From assembly GCF_030812415.1 (NCBI RefSeq), contig NZ_JAUSST010000011.1:1-64000 (forward strand): a stretch of DNA of 64,000 nt, read 5' to 3'. Positions 15,782-24,430 of this stretch are shown here, piece by piece. The DNA is from Paenibacillus harenae (GTDB taxonomy: Bacteria; Bacillota; Bacilli; Paenibacillales; Paenibacillaceae). A model generated the notes under the pieces. It made no database searches, had not been told where the DNA came from, and worked only from the letters and a program-made list of their open reading frames with translations. How positions within the stretch are numbered: position 1 is the first letter of the stretch; each line of letters starts with the position of its first letter. A program made the position numbers and the translations under genes.

Positions 15782-16540
15782 ATGACTATTTCCATTCAAC
15801 ATATTCGAAATGCCACATCCGTCTTAACGTTTAACGGCAAAAACATACTCGTCGATCCCATGCTAAGCGATGTAGGCGAACTTCCACCTGTTCCGTTCAC
15901 TCGTTCGCTTCGCAGAAATCCGATTACCCCCTTGCCTGTTCCTCTGCATTTGTTCGAAAACATGGATGCGGTACTTTTGACGCATCGGCATTTTGATCAT
16001 TTGGATAAGAAAGCCATCTCCGTTCTGAACAAGAGAATACCTGTCTTCTGCCAACCGGAGGATCAAGCTTTCTTACAAACTGCCGGTTTCTTCAACATAC
16101 AAGCGGTTCATGATTCGTTTGAATGGTGCGGCATTCAGATGAAACGGATTAAAGGGCAGCATGCTCGAGGAATAGTCGCCAAGATGCTTGGCCCCGTATC
16201 CGGATTTATATTAAGCACACCGGTGGACGGATCCATTTACATAGTCGGCGACTGCATTTACACGCCTGCCATCGGGGATGTATTCCGAGAAACGAAACCG
16301 GATATCGCGATCTTGAATACGCCGCGGGCACAGATGTTGTTAGGGACCATTATCACTATGACCGCCGAAGATATCGTTCATCTAGCGCAATTGTCGCCAG
16401 CTACGAAAATCGTCGCCGTTCATATGGATGCCATCAGCCACTGTACATTCAAGCGCCCGCAACTCCGGGCATTTCTGAAGGAGCATAATCTGGAGCATGT
16501 TGCGGTTGTTCCTGATGATGGCGAAATTATTTCTTTCTAG
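15782..16540 (+). CDS. MBL-fold metallo-hydrolase (UlaG-like)
   Basis: This 252-residue metallo-beta-lactamase-fold enzyme starts at ATG 15782 (GAGGAGCTGTTACTC before it). Metal ligands are visible: THRHFDHLD (67-75), His127 (KGQHARG), Asp157 (VGDCIY) and His214. The layout (no signal peptide, HxHxDH near residue 68, GD near 157) fits the UlaG/YtnP-like group, which includes lactonases and phosphodiesterases. It is the divergent partner of the TetR repressor and sits just downstream of a predicted operator. Substrate unknown. Confidence 0.85.
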   Translation: MTISIQHIRNATSVLTFNGKNILVDPMLSDVGELPPVPFTRSLRRNPITPLPVPLHLFENMDAVLLTHRHFDHLDKKAISVLNKRIPVFCQPEDQAFLQTAGFFNIQAVHDSFEWCGIQMKRIKGQHARGIVAKMLGPVSGFILSTPVDGSIYIVGDCIYTPAIGDVFRETKPDIAILNTPRAQMLLGTIITMTAEDIVHLAQLSPATKIVAVHMDAISHCTFKRPQLRAFLKEHNLEHVAVVPDDGEIISF

Positions 16541-16596
16541 CCCTAGCAAGTTGAGCTGTAAAAAGGGGCGACCTTTCCTGTACGTATTCATAAAAA

Positions 16597-16636
16597 AATA
16601 CAGAGCTGCGGATTTACGCCTCCGATGCTCTGTATT
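16597..16636. terminator. Terminator between convergent units
   Basis: AATACAGAGC pairs with GCTCTGTATT over a 20-base loop. On minus it runs into TTTTTTT, on plus into a weaker T stretch. It can serve both the hydrolase gene and the minus-strand unit ending at 16643. Confidence 0.75.
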
Positions 16637-16642
16637 TAGCAT

Positions 16643-16957
16643 TTACTGACTTTTCTCTTTCGGCTGCATGGAAGCGTTCCTCATCATGGGATAAGCGGTC
16701 AATAGAGCTATCAGGCTCGCCATTCCAGCAAGAGTGAAACCTGTCATTGCAGTCATATGCAATGTCGACAACCATTCTAAAGGTACTTCTAACATATCCG
16801 CATAGAAAGGAACATTGCTGCGATGATTAACCATTGGGATAAATTCAGACTCCGATTTGTGCGCAATAACGAAAATGTTAATAAATAGTCGGTACCATTC
16901 CCCCGTCCATACGGATTGGAGAACCTTTAAATGCGGATGCATAAGGACTACATACAA
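16643..16957 (-). pseudogene. Membrane-protein fragment, MFS C-terminus-like
   Basis: The 104-codon frame overlaps the end of the SDR gene by 80 bases, so its N-terminal third is probably not real. The readable part (VPLEWLSTLHMTAMTGFTLA then GMASLIALLTAY, followed by a short polar tail) looks like the last transmembrane helix and tail of an MFS exporter. No ribosome site precedes an internal ATG. I read it as the 3' remnant of a transporter gene whose front was replaced by the SDR gene, but a small membrane protein cannot be excluded. Confidence 0.35.
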
Positions 16958-17672
16958 ATGTTGCTAGTCTACCTATTTCAATAGGCTTGATAAATCGCTG
17001 TATTTCGGATTGCGGCAGGTTCGTAGTCATAAATTGTTTCTCTTTTTCTGAAAAAGTCAAATCTTCGTTTGGGTACATACCCTCGATGATTTGATGCACA
17101 TTTTCTGATAGCGTTGGTCCAGGCATGATCGTATTGACCGTAACTTCTGTTCCTATCGTTAATTTAGACAAGCTTTTCGACAATGACAATAGCATTGATT
17201 TTGTCATACAATATTGAGGCATTTGTCCCGAAGGCATAATTGCTTCTTCGCTCGCAATAAAGATTATGCGGCCATATTCGTTTTTCAACATTTTAGGTAA
17301 ATAAAATTTAGTTAGCCCATTTGCGGCAAGAACATTCGTACGGAAGTATCTTTCCCAAACTTCATCGTGGACGTCCTCATATTTCATAATTTCATAAATA
17401 CCCATATTGTTTACTAAAATATCGATATCGGGGTATCTTTCGAATAAAGCTTCTCGTTGCCCGATATCCGCAATGTCGGCTGCAGCATTCTGAGGAGAGG
17501 TAGTCGGGAATTTTGACTTCAGTTCATTTACGGCTCGTTCTACCTCTTCCTCATTTCGTCCATTAATAAGAACATTTACGCCTTCTCTGGCAAGTTCAAC
17601 GGCAATTGCTTTACCTATCCCTTTCGTTGATCCTGTAACGAGAGCGGTTTTGTTTTTTAATCCCATATCCAT
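16878..17672 (-). CDS. SDR-family NAD(P)-dependent oxidoreductase
   Basis: This 264-residue classical SDR has TGSTKGIGK (14-22), NNMG (about 88-91; the family usually has NNAG), catalytic Ser in IASEEA and Y-x-x-x-K in YCMTK, and a C-terminal RMDGGMVP. AAAGGAGAAATCTATT precedes the ATG. The AraC regulator gene starts upstream on the same strand and ends 119 bases before it, so regulation by that protein is plausible. Substrate unknown. The end overlaps the membrane-protein remnant at 16643-16957. Confidence 0.88.
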   Translation of the reverse strand: MDMGLKNKTALVTGSTKGIGKAIAVELAREGVNVLINGRNEEEVERAVNELKSKFPTTSPQNAAADIADIGQREALFERYPDIDILVNNMGIYEIMKYEDVHDEVWERYFRTNVLAANGLTKFYLPKMLKNEYGRIIFIASEEAIMPSGQMPQYCMTKSMLLSLSKSLSKLTIGTEVTVNTIMPGPTLSENVHQIIEGMYPNEDLTFSEKEKQFMTTNLPQSEIQRFIKPIEIGRLATFVCSPYASAFKGSPIRMDGGMVPTIY

Positions 17673-17791
17673 AATAGATTTCTCCTTTTAATTGCTTGTG
17701 CTGTGGATAGGGATTATATTACCTTGTCAGGATTGTTCAGTAACTAGCCTATTGCGCCAAAGATCTTGTTTAACGCGCCAAATGATAAGAC

Positions 17792-18811
17792 TCAGTAAAT
17801 ACCAGCTCTCAGTAAATATTCGGCCCGCCAATTCGAAGGCGTATCGCCTTCCCAAAGGCGGAAGGCGCGGTAGAACGAGTTCTGGTCTTCATATCCAATC
17901 AAGAAAGCCACTTCTTTAATATCGAGCGAGGGATCTGCCAAGTACTCTCGTGCCTGCTCATGTTTAGCTTGCGTCAACAGATGCTTGAAGCTCGTGTTTT
18001 CTTCGGTAAGACGGCGCTGCAAGGTGCGATCGCTCATAGAAAGCTCCTTCGCGACAGCCCGAATGTCGAAGCGCCCTCCTGTGAGGCTGCGTTTCATGAT
18101 CCATTTGACCATCTCGGCTATAGAGCGGCTCCGGTTCTGTTCATTCAAGGATCGGTCCAGAACGGGAGTCAGGATCTCCAGCAACTCTTCGTTGTACGAG
18201 ACAAAGGAGCGGTCCAGATCGCATCGATACAGCGTCAACCGGTTACGCTTTGCACCAATCCGGACACGGCAGCCGAAGTAAGCTTCAAGGACGCTTACAT
18301 CGCCCATTGTGTGCGAGAATTCTACGAGCTGCGCCGTCAAAGGTTGACCTGTGCCCCGGCGCCCAAGCTCCAGAAGAAATGCCAGTGTGATACCTACCAG
18401 CATCGGCGGACCGGGTTGCTCGGTATCTAGCCATTCCAGATCGATTGTACAGTGCTCGCCCTCTTCGTTGATACGCAAGCTTTCGGGTGGGCACAGTCGT
18501 TTGTAACGAGCCATTCGGTTTAGAGCGTCTCGGTAGTCCCGAGCGTGGTAAGTCGCTAAGACGCTCGGTGGGTACTTCGTTGTTTCAAAGACCGTCGCAA
18601 GCTTGATGATTCCTTTCGCAGTGTCACCAATGAGATCGGAATAAGCCTGCCAGATCGCGAAATATTGGGCGGTTGTGACTACGGGTTCAGTAATAATGGC
18701 GAGCGGCAGCCGTGCTCTGCGAGCTACGTCGTGGGCGGCAATCCCTAATCGACGTAATCCTGTCCAAAAACCTGGCGGTATTTTAATACGGTCAGAGGTA
18801 TGAGACTTCAT
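17792..18811 (-). CDS. AraC-family regulator (OruR/ArgR-like)
   Basis: The 339-residue protein has the arabinose-binding-like N-terminal domain of the OruR group (about 25-215). A C-terminal AraC helix-turn-helix pair (about 240-335) includes FDIRAVAKELSMSDRTLQRR and DIKEVAFLIGYEDQNSFYRA. This group is best known from proteobacteria and actinobacteria, so the gene may be of foreign origin. It lies directly upstream of the SDR gene. Ligand unknown. Confidence 0.88.
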   Translation of the reverse strand: MKSHTSDRIKIPPGFWTGLRRLGIAAHDVARRARLPLAIITEPVVTTAQYFAIWQAYSDLIGDTAKGIIKLATVFETTKYPPSVLATYHARDYRDALNRMARYKRLCPPESLRINEEGEHCTIDLEWLDTEQPGPPMLVGITLAFLLELGRRGTGQPLTAQLVEFSHTMGDVSVLEAYFGCRVRIGAKRNRLTLYRCDLDRSFVSYNEELLEILTPVLDRSLNEQNRSRSIAEMVKWIMKRSLTGGRFDIRAVAKELSMSDRTLQRRLTEENTSFKHLLTQAKHEQAREYLADPSLDIKEVAFLIGYEDQNSFYRAFRLWEGDTPSNWRAEYLLRAGIY

Positions 18812-18890
18812 ACAAATGGACCTCCTTCAGCAGAGATTATATACATTAGACCATTAATCGATCTTATCTAATTCCCTGAACAAGCGCAAA

Positions 18891-18923
18891 TAACCCGCCC
18901 TGGCTCATGCCAGCAGCGGGTTA
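18891..18923. terminator. Terminator at the end of the phosphodiesterase operon
   Basis: TAACCCGC pairs with GCGGGTTA, and an inner CTGGC/GCCAG stem caps a TCAT loop. On minus a short TTT follows; on plus TACTTTT. It lies 34 bases beyond the last stop of the operon. Confidence 0.65.
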
Positions 18924-18956
18924 TACTTTTAACTGCTTCCGTTCGCAAACAGCTGT

Positions 18957-19793
18957 CTAGGCAGGATAATCCGTTATAATCCCATCCACGCCCAGCTCTT
19001 TCATCCGCTCCATATCCTGATCTTTCCGGATCGTCCAAGCCATCACTTTCCTGTTCCGGTCATGAATTTCCCGGACAAGGTCTTCGTCGAGAAGATCGTG
19101 ACTAACGTTAATAGATGACGCATAAGATGCGAGCTTATCGAGCGTCTCATCCGTCAAGGGATGCTGATCCGCGTTAATAAGCACGGCGACGGGAATGTCG
19201 GGCAGCAGGGTGTGCATGCGGCGCATCGATTCGAAATCGAAGGATTGAATTTGAATGCTATCGTGAGCTCCAATACCCGCAATATCTTGAATCAGCTCGT
19301 AACGACGCACCGTCTTGGCCAGCTTTCCTTCAATCCCCGGATAAAGCTGCGGATCCTTGATCTCGATTAGTATACCGATCTTTCCCCCAAAAGCGTACAT
19401 CACTTCTTCAAGCGTTACAATGGTTTCATTTGCATATTTAGCATCAAAGAAGCTCCCCGCATCCATCCCTTGAAGCTCCCGCAAAGTAAAATCATGCACG
19501 TATCCCGTTTTGTCCGTCGTCCGGTCCACTGTTTTGTCATGAATAATAACAAGCTCTCCGTCCTTGCTCATCCGAATGTCGAGCTCGATGAAGTCAGCGC
19601 CGAGGCGCTCGGCCAGCTCGAAGGCAGCCATCGTATTCTCGGGGGCGTAGCCGGATGCCCCGCGATGCGCGATAATCATGGGTCCCTCCGCCTTATAAGG
19701 ACTAAAGGCAGACACGGTTAACACCGCGCAGCTTAGGACCAACATGAATAATACGGATCGAAACCATACTAGAGATGCTTTTCGTCTGGCCAT
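18957..19793 (-). CDS. Secreted or membrane-anchored glycerophosphodiester phosphodiesterase
   Basis: The product has 278 residues from the ATG 19791-19793, which follows AGGAGGAGAAGCG. A hydrophobic N-terminal segment (10-30) acts as signal peptide or anchor. The GDPD domain shows the catalytic His43 (AHRGAS), Glu52 (PENT), Glu70 and Asp72 (FIELDIR), and His85. It hydrolyses glycerophosphodiesters to an alcohol and glycerol-3-phosphate outside the membrane, feeding the ABC importer encoded upstream. The next gene upstream encodes a cytosolic GDPD, so the operon has one outside and one inside. The longer frame to 19949 has no ribosome site. Confidence 0.9.
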   Translation of the reverse strand: MARRKASLVWFRSVLFMLVLSCAVLTVSAFSPYKAEGPMIIAHRGASGYAPENTMAAFELAERLGADFIELDIRMSKDGELVIIHDKTVDRTTDKTGYVHDFTLRELQGMDAGSFFDAKYANETIVTLEEVMYAFGGKIGILIEIKDPQLYPGIEGKLAKTVRRYELIQDIAGIGAHDSIQIQSFDFESMRRMHTLLPDIPVAVLINADQHPLTDETLDKLASYASSINVSHDLLDEDLVREIHDRNRKVMAWTIRKDQDMERMKELGVDGIITDYPA

Positions 19794-19825
19794 CGCTTCT
19801 CCTCCTCCTGACTGGACCTGCTGAC

Positions 19826-20566
19826 TTAGAATCGTACGCTGCCCTGCCTCGCAATCCGGAGCAAGCGATCCGGATAATTGGTCGTAATGCGAATATCGGG
19901 ATATTGTTCTACGATACTGGCAAGCGTATCCGAATCGTCCACTGTCCAAACTCCCAAATCGATCTCAAGCTCTTTCATTTCATTTACCAGTTCATGCGTA
20001 ACGAAATAATAATGCATGGATACGCTCGTTGCGCCCGTGTAATGAAGCTGATCGATCAGGAGCGTAGGATTGCCTAAGAAAATCAACCCCGCCTTGATGG
20101 AAGGATCGATCTCGTTCGCACGCTTCATGGAATGATGGTCGAAGGAAGAGAGTACGACCTGGTCTTTCACTTCATGGCGATGAATGAGATTTATTACTTT
20201 CTCCTCGATTCCTTCATATACATTGCCCATTGTCTTGAGCTCCACATGCAGCATGCAGCGTCCCTTCGCGAGCTGCAGAACCTCCTCAAGCGTCGGAATA
20301 CGCTCCTCCGAAAATTCCGGAGCGAACCAACTCCCCGCATCCAGCTCGCGTAAATCCTCTAGCGTACAGTCTTTTACCCGCCCCGTACCGCTCGTCGTGC
20401 GATCCAGAGTATGATCGTGGATGACGACAGGGACACCATCCTTGGATAGATGTACGTCGAGCTCGATGATTGCGATATCCGGTTCCGTTAAAGCAAGCTT
20501 GAAGGCTGCCATTGTATTCTCGGGCGCAGCTCCCGACCATCCGCGGTGAGCAACGATTGAAATCAT
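19826..20566 (-). CDS. Cytosolic glycerophosphodiester phosphodiesterase (UgpQ-like)
   Basis: This 246-residue GDPD without a signal peptide has His7 (AHRGWS), Glu16 (PENT), Glu35/Asp37 (IIELDVHL) and His50 (IHDHT) in the usual catalytic layout. UgpQ of E. coli acts on diesters imported by UgpABCE, releasing glycerol-3-phosphate inside the cell. Here it follows the second permease gene by 23 bases and precedes the secreted paralogue, which supports an Ugp-type pathway. Confidence 0.9.
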   Translation of the reverse strand: MISIVAHRGWSGAAPENTMAAFKLALTEPDIAIIELDVHLSKDGVPVVIHDHTLDRTTSGTGRVKDCTLEDLRELDAGSWFAPEFSEERIPTLEEVLQLAKGRCMLHVELKTMGNVYEGIEEKVINLIHRHEVKDQVVLSSFDHHSMKRANEIDPSIKAGLIFLGNPTLLIDQLHYTGATSVSMHYYFVTHELVNEMKELEIDLGVWTVDDSDTLASIVEQYPDIRITTNYPDRLLRIARQGSVRF

Positions 20567-20589
20567 AGTGTCTCAGTCCTTCCGTTCTT

Positions 20590-21522
20590 TTATTTAACGC
20601 CGTTATAGACGAATGCTTTAATGATTTGACGCTGGGAGAGGAAAAAGACGACTAGAATCGGAGCCACCAAAATCAGGTTGCCGGCCATCAGCACATTCCA
20701 TGTCGCGACGCCTTCCACTTCGCGAATCTTTGCGATGCCGAGGGGCAGCGTTCTCGCCGTCTCGTTCGTCGTCATAACCAAAGGCCAGAAGTAATCGTTC
20801 CAATGGGCAATGAAGCTGAACAAGGCAAAGGTAACGAGCACCGGCTTCACCATAGGCACCATGATCTTGACGATGATTTTCCACTCGGCGGCCTGATCGA
20901 GCCTTGCCGCTTCGAGCAATTCATCCGATATTTGCATGAACGCCTGCCGCAGCAGGAATATGCCGAATGCACTGGACGCGAATGGCAGAATGAGTCCGAG
21001 ATGCGTATTCAGCAGCTTGAACGCGCTCAGTTCCAAATACACGGGCAAAAATATTAATTGAGCAGGAATCATCAACGTCACCATGACGATGCCGAACAGA
21101 AAGTTCGAGCCTTTGAATTTGTACCTTGCAAAAGCATAGGACGCCGGAATAATCGTCAGCATCTGCAGGATGAGTATGCCGACCGCAATCACGACGCTGT
21201 TCACGAAATAGTTCAGGAACGGCCCCGTGTTCCAGGCATCGGCGTAATTTTGCCAAACGGGATTTCTGGGAATCCACTCCGGCGGAAAAATCATCGTCTC
21301 CGGCAGCGTTTTGAGCGACGTGGAGAGCATCCAGATAAACGGCATGGCGAAGATCAGCACCAGCGCCAGCAAGCCGACCACATTAATGACTCGGAGCGCA
21401 GCCCGTAACGCTTTTCTCAAAATCGCCTGTTTACTGCGAGTGGAGGTCCGCTTATCCTCGGCTGCAGCTCCGATAGGAGTGCCGCCTATCGTATTGTTTA
21501 CGGCTTTCAAGAGCTTCACCAC
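20590..21522 (-). CDS. ABC sugar-type permease (UgpE/MalG class)
   Basis: This 310-residue membrane protein has six transmembrane helices and a polar N-terminal tail of about 40 residues. The EAA loop (EAARLDQAAEWKIIVKIMVP) docks the ATPase. It ends in FVYNGVK, typical of carbohydrate-uptake family 1 permeases. It follows the first permease by three bases and is the second half of the importer channel. Confidence 0.9.
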   Translation of the reverse strand: MVKLLKAVNNTIGGTPIGAAAEDKRTSTRSKQAILRKALRAALRVINVVGLLALVLIFAMPFIWMLSTSLKTLPETMIFPPEWIPRNPVWQNYADAWNTGPFLNYFVNSVVIAVGILILQMLTIIPASYAFARYKFKGSNFLFGIVMVTLMIPAQLIFLPVYLELSAFKLLNTHLGLILPFASSAFGIFLLRQAFMQISDELLEAARLDQAAEWKIIVKIMVPMVKPVLVTFALFSFIAHWNDYFWPLVMTTNETARTLPLGIAKIREVEGVATWNVLMAGNLILVAPILVVFFLSQRQIIKAFVYNGVK

Positions 21523-21525
21523 TTT

Positions 21526-22398
21526 CTAACGGTAATGAACGCGATTCGACAGCAGTTTGAAGTAAATCATCGTTAATATCCCTACGATAACCAGCAGAAT
21601 GACACCGGCCGCGGAGGCATAGCCGATCTTAAAGAAACGGAATCCGTACTCATAGATGTAATACACCAGCGTGTTGGTCGAATTGATCGGACCTCCCTGC
21701 GTCATGATCGCAATGGTCTCGAACACTTGGAACGATCCGATCATGTTGATGATCACAAGGAAAAAGATCGTCGGCGACAGCATCGGAAGGATCAACTTCG
21801 TAAAGGTCGTCCAAGGCTTGGATCGGTCGAGCGAAGCCGCTTCGTAAATATCGCTCGGGATGCTTTGCAGACCTGCAATAAACACAAGGGCGTTGTAGCC
21901 GAGCCCTTTCCATACGGCGACCATGACCAGCGAAATCAGCGATGTGCTCGGATGGGACAGCCACTCCAGCTTGCCGAAGCCGGCGAGCCCGATCACCCAG
22001 TTCAGCAGCCCGTATTCGGGATCCATCAGCCAGCTCCACAGCAGCGAGATGGACACGAGCGAAATAATATGCGGACTGAAGATGGCTCCCTGCACGAAGC
22101 CGTGGAAGAAGCTCTTCCTGTTCAGCCACAGCGCAAGCAGCAGCGCGATTCCGGTCGTTAACGTTACCGTCAATAAGGTATAGATCGTCGTATTGGAGAG
22201 CACCTGCCGGAAATCCGGCTCCGTCAGAAGATCCTTAAAGTTCTGAATGCCGACGAACGTCTTGGTCGGACTGACAAAATTCCAGTCGAACATGCTTAAG
22301 TAGATCATGTAAAAGATCGGATATATAAAAAATAATGAAAAAATGATAATGGCCGGAGCCACCATCCCGTAGGGACGCAGCTTTTCCCAAACAGTCAT
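21526..22398 (-). CDS. ABC sugar-type permease (UgpA/MalF class)
   Basis: Started at the ATG 22396-22398, one base past the ATPase stop, it has 290 residues. GGAGGGATTTGAC, inside the end of the ATPase gene, is the ribosome site. Six membrane helices and the EAA loop (EAASLDRSKPWTTFTKLILP) are visible. It pairs with the UgpE-class permease to form the transmembrane pore. Confidence 0.9.
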   Translation of the reverse strand: MTVWEKLRPYGMVAPAIIIFSLFFIYPIFYMIYLSMFDWNFVSPTKTFVGIQNFKDLLTEPDFRQVLSNTTIYTLLTVTLTTGIALLLALWLNRKSFFHGFVQGAIFSPHIISLVSISLLWSWLMDPEYGLLNWVIGLAGFGKLEWLSHPSTSLISLVMVAVWKGLGYNALVFIAGLQSIPSDIYEAASLDRSKPWTTFTKLILPMLSPTIFFLVIINMIGSFQVFETIAIMTQGGPINSTNTLVYYIYEYGFRFFKIGYASAAGVILLVIVGILTMIYFKLLSNRVHYR

Positions 22399-22399
22399 G

Positions 22400-23470
22400 T
22401 CAAATCCCTCCGGCGGCAACCAGCCGTTTCGGGCTTGCCACGATGCCGCGCAGCCTTTCCCCGCCCAGTCCGAAATAATAAAGCTGGTCGTACGGAATCG
22501 TAACCTTCACGCGATCTGCAGCCACTAAGGGCGCAAGGAACGTTTTGACGAAAAACACGCCAGTCCGCGCCTGAATCTGATAAATATTTTCCGCTCCCAG
22601 GCTTTCGCGGGTTAGGATGTCGCCCTCTATGGCGTAACCTTCGATATCCGCGCTTGCGTTAACGAGAGCTTGCTCCGGACGGAACCCTACGTGACCGATG
22701 CCGGCGGCCGACTGAATATCCAGACCTTGCACATCCCCCATCTTCATCATGTTCATAGCCGGGGTTCCGATAAATTCAGCGGTAAATAAATTAGCCGGAT
22801 CGTGATAAAGCTTCATCGGAGAGTCGGCTTGTTGAATGACCCCTTTGTTCATCACGACGATCTCATCCCCCATTGACATGGCTTCCACCTGATCATGAGT
22901 CACATAGACAAAGGTCGTTCCCAGCCGTTTGTGAAGCTGAATCAGCTCCGTTCTCATTTGGTTGCGCAGCTTGGCGTCCAGATTGGACAAGGGCTCATCG
23001 AGAATGAACACCTTCGGCTTCTTCACCATCGCGCGTGCGAGGGCCACCCGTTGACGCTGTCCTCCGGACAGGTTCTGCGGCTTCTTATCCAGATGCGGCG
23101 TTAACCCGACGATCTCCGAAATATCCTTCACCAGCTTGTCGCGCTCTTGTCTTGCAACGCCTCTATTTTTAAGGCCGAATTCGATATTGCCGCGAACGGT
23201 CATCGTTGGGTACAGGGCATAGTTCTGAAAAACCATCGCCACGTCCCGCAGCCCGGGCGGCGTATCGTTCACGCATTTATCGTCGATCCATATCTCGCCG
23301 CCGGATTGCTTCTCAAGTCCGGCTACCATGCGCAAGGTCGTTGATTTGCCGCAGCCAGACGGCCCGACGAGAACCGTAAACGAACCGTCCTTGATCGTTA
23401 AATTCAAATCCTCGATAACGGTGTCATCTTTGAATTTCTTGCTTATATTTTTGAGCTCGATTTTCGCCAT
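22400..23470 (-). CDS. ABC transporter ATPase (UgpC/MsmX class)
   Basis: The product has 356 residues from the ATG 23468-23470 (AGGAGGACCCTATCGG). It shows Walker A GPSGCGKST, Q-loop, signature LSGGQRQRVALARA, Walker B VFILDEPLSNLDA, switch HDQ, and a C-terminal TOBE/OB domain. It energises import of carbohydrate-like substrates. Its first 47 bases overlap the HAD gene, which indicates coupling. Many Firmicute importers share one MsmX ATPase; here the operon carries its own. Confidence 0.92.
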   Translation of the reverse strand: MAKIELKNISKKFKDDTVIEDLNLTIKDGSFTVLVGPSGCGKSTTLRMVAGLEKQSGGEIWIDDKCVNDTPPGLRDVAMVFQNYALYPTMTVRGNIEFGLKNRGVARQERDKLVKDISEIVGLTPHLDKKPQNLSGGQRQRVALARAMVKKPKVFILDEPLSNLDAKLRNQMRTELIQLHKRLGTTFVYVTHDQVEAMSMGDEIVVMNKGVIQQADSPMKLYHDPANLFTAEFIGTPAMNMMKMGDVQGLDIQSAAGIGHVGFRPEQALVNASADIEGYAIEGDILTRESLGAENIYQIQARTGVFFVKTFLAPLVAADRVKVTIPYDQLYYFGLGGERLRGIVASPKRLVAAGGI

Positions 23471-24335
23471 CCGATAGGGTCCTCCTTGTAATGGATTCCT
23501 GCATCTCACGCATGAGCTGCTTCAACTCATCCAGAGTCGTTAACCGTAAATCCCACTTTTCGGGATCGCTGCTCGAATAAGGGGAAATAAAGCAGGTTCG
23601 GCCGCCCATTCGCTTGACCGGGTGCAGATCATTCCACGTGTTATCGCCGATCGACAAAATTTCATGAGCCTGATATCCCTGCTCAAGCAAGGTCGAGAAA
23701 TAACTGCGCAAGCCAAGAGGCTTCTCCGCGCCGCAATACACCTCATCGAACAAATGGTGAATCTGCATGTAATTCAAAAACTCGATTCCGGATTCCAAAT
23801 ACGTATTCGTCATGAGAATTTTTTTCTCAACCGCATCCAAATCTTCAATCGCTTGAAACAAATCGCTGCGGAACTCGAAATGATAGGGTGCAACAACCAT
23901 TTCCCTGCGGACCCTTTTAAAAGCCGATTGCAATTTCCCTGCGGGAAGCTTGTATTTGTGACTGACGACCGCTGCAATTCCCCACGGATCGCCGATATGA
24001 ATCAGATGAGCAGCTTCCGACGAAAATGATCGATACGTGCGTGTACGTTCATCGAGCGCGAGCCCTTCCCATGTAAATCCTTGATTGAAGCTGTCCTCAT
24101 GCCGCAGCAGCGCCACATCATCCCGTGTATGGTAGAAATGTCCGAATTGGAAAGGATGCTCCCCCGTCAGAATGTCTCTTCCCAAACGAATGGCAGCCTC
24201 AGTCTCCCTCTCGTGCTCCGTCCCTTTCAGCAGATAACGAATAAATCGCTCCAGGTACGTATCTTCCTGGTACAGCGTACCGTCCATATCGAAAATAATA
24301 ACTTTGACCGCGGATAACCAATCCTCGTTGAACAT
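23424..24335 (-). CDS. HAD-superfamily hydrolase
   Basis: This 303-residue haloacid-dehalogenase-like protein has the nucleophile motif FDMDGTLYQ (Asp16, Asp18), a Thr-containing motif II (ILMTNTY) and the metal-binding GDNTWND near residue 240. A helical cap of about 120 residues lies between motifs I and II. Placement between the binding protein and the ATPase of a glycerophosphodiester-type importer suggests a phosphatase for imported phosphate esters, but this is inference. It overlaps the ATPase gene by 47 bases. Confidence 0.85.
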   Translation of the reverse strand: MFNEDWLSAVKVIIFDMDGTLYQEDTYLERFIRYLLKGTEHERETEAAIRLGRDILTGEHPFQFGHFYHTRDDVALLRHEDSFNQGFTWEGLALDERTRTYRSFSSEAAHLIHIGDPWGIAAVVSHKYKLPAGKLQSAFKRVRREMVVAPYHFEFRSDLFQAIEDLDAVEKKILMTNTYLESGIEFLNYMQIHHLFDEVYCGAEKPLGLRSYFSTLLEQGYQAHEILSIGDNTWNDLHPVKRMGGRTCFISPYSSSDPEKWDLRLTTLDELKQLMREMQESITRRTLSDGENRAQKYKQEIQR

Positions 24336-24367
24336 AGGGTGTTACCTCTCTGCTCTTATGATTTGAG

Positions 24368-24399
24368 GGAGAGGGCTTCCGGACCGGAAGCCTTCTCCC
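24368..24399 (-). promoter_or_regulatory. Very stable stem-loop between binding protein and downstream genes
   Basis: A nearly uninterrupted stem of about 15 bp (GGGAGAGGGCTTCCGG against CCGGAAGCCTTCTCCC) with almost no loop lies 31 bases past the binding-protein stop. It has no T run. In ABC import operons such structures protect the 3' end of the upstream message and set a high binding-protein:channel ratio. Confidence 0.5.
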
Positions 24400-24430
24400 G
24401 ACTGAACATCTTGCCGGCACTAATCCTTTT

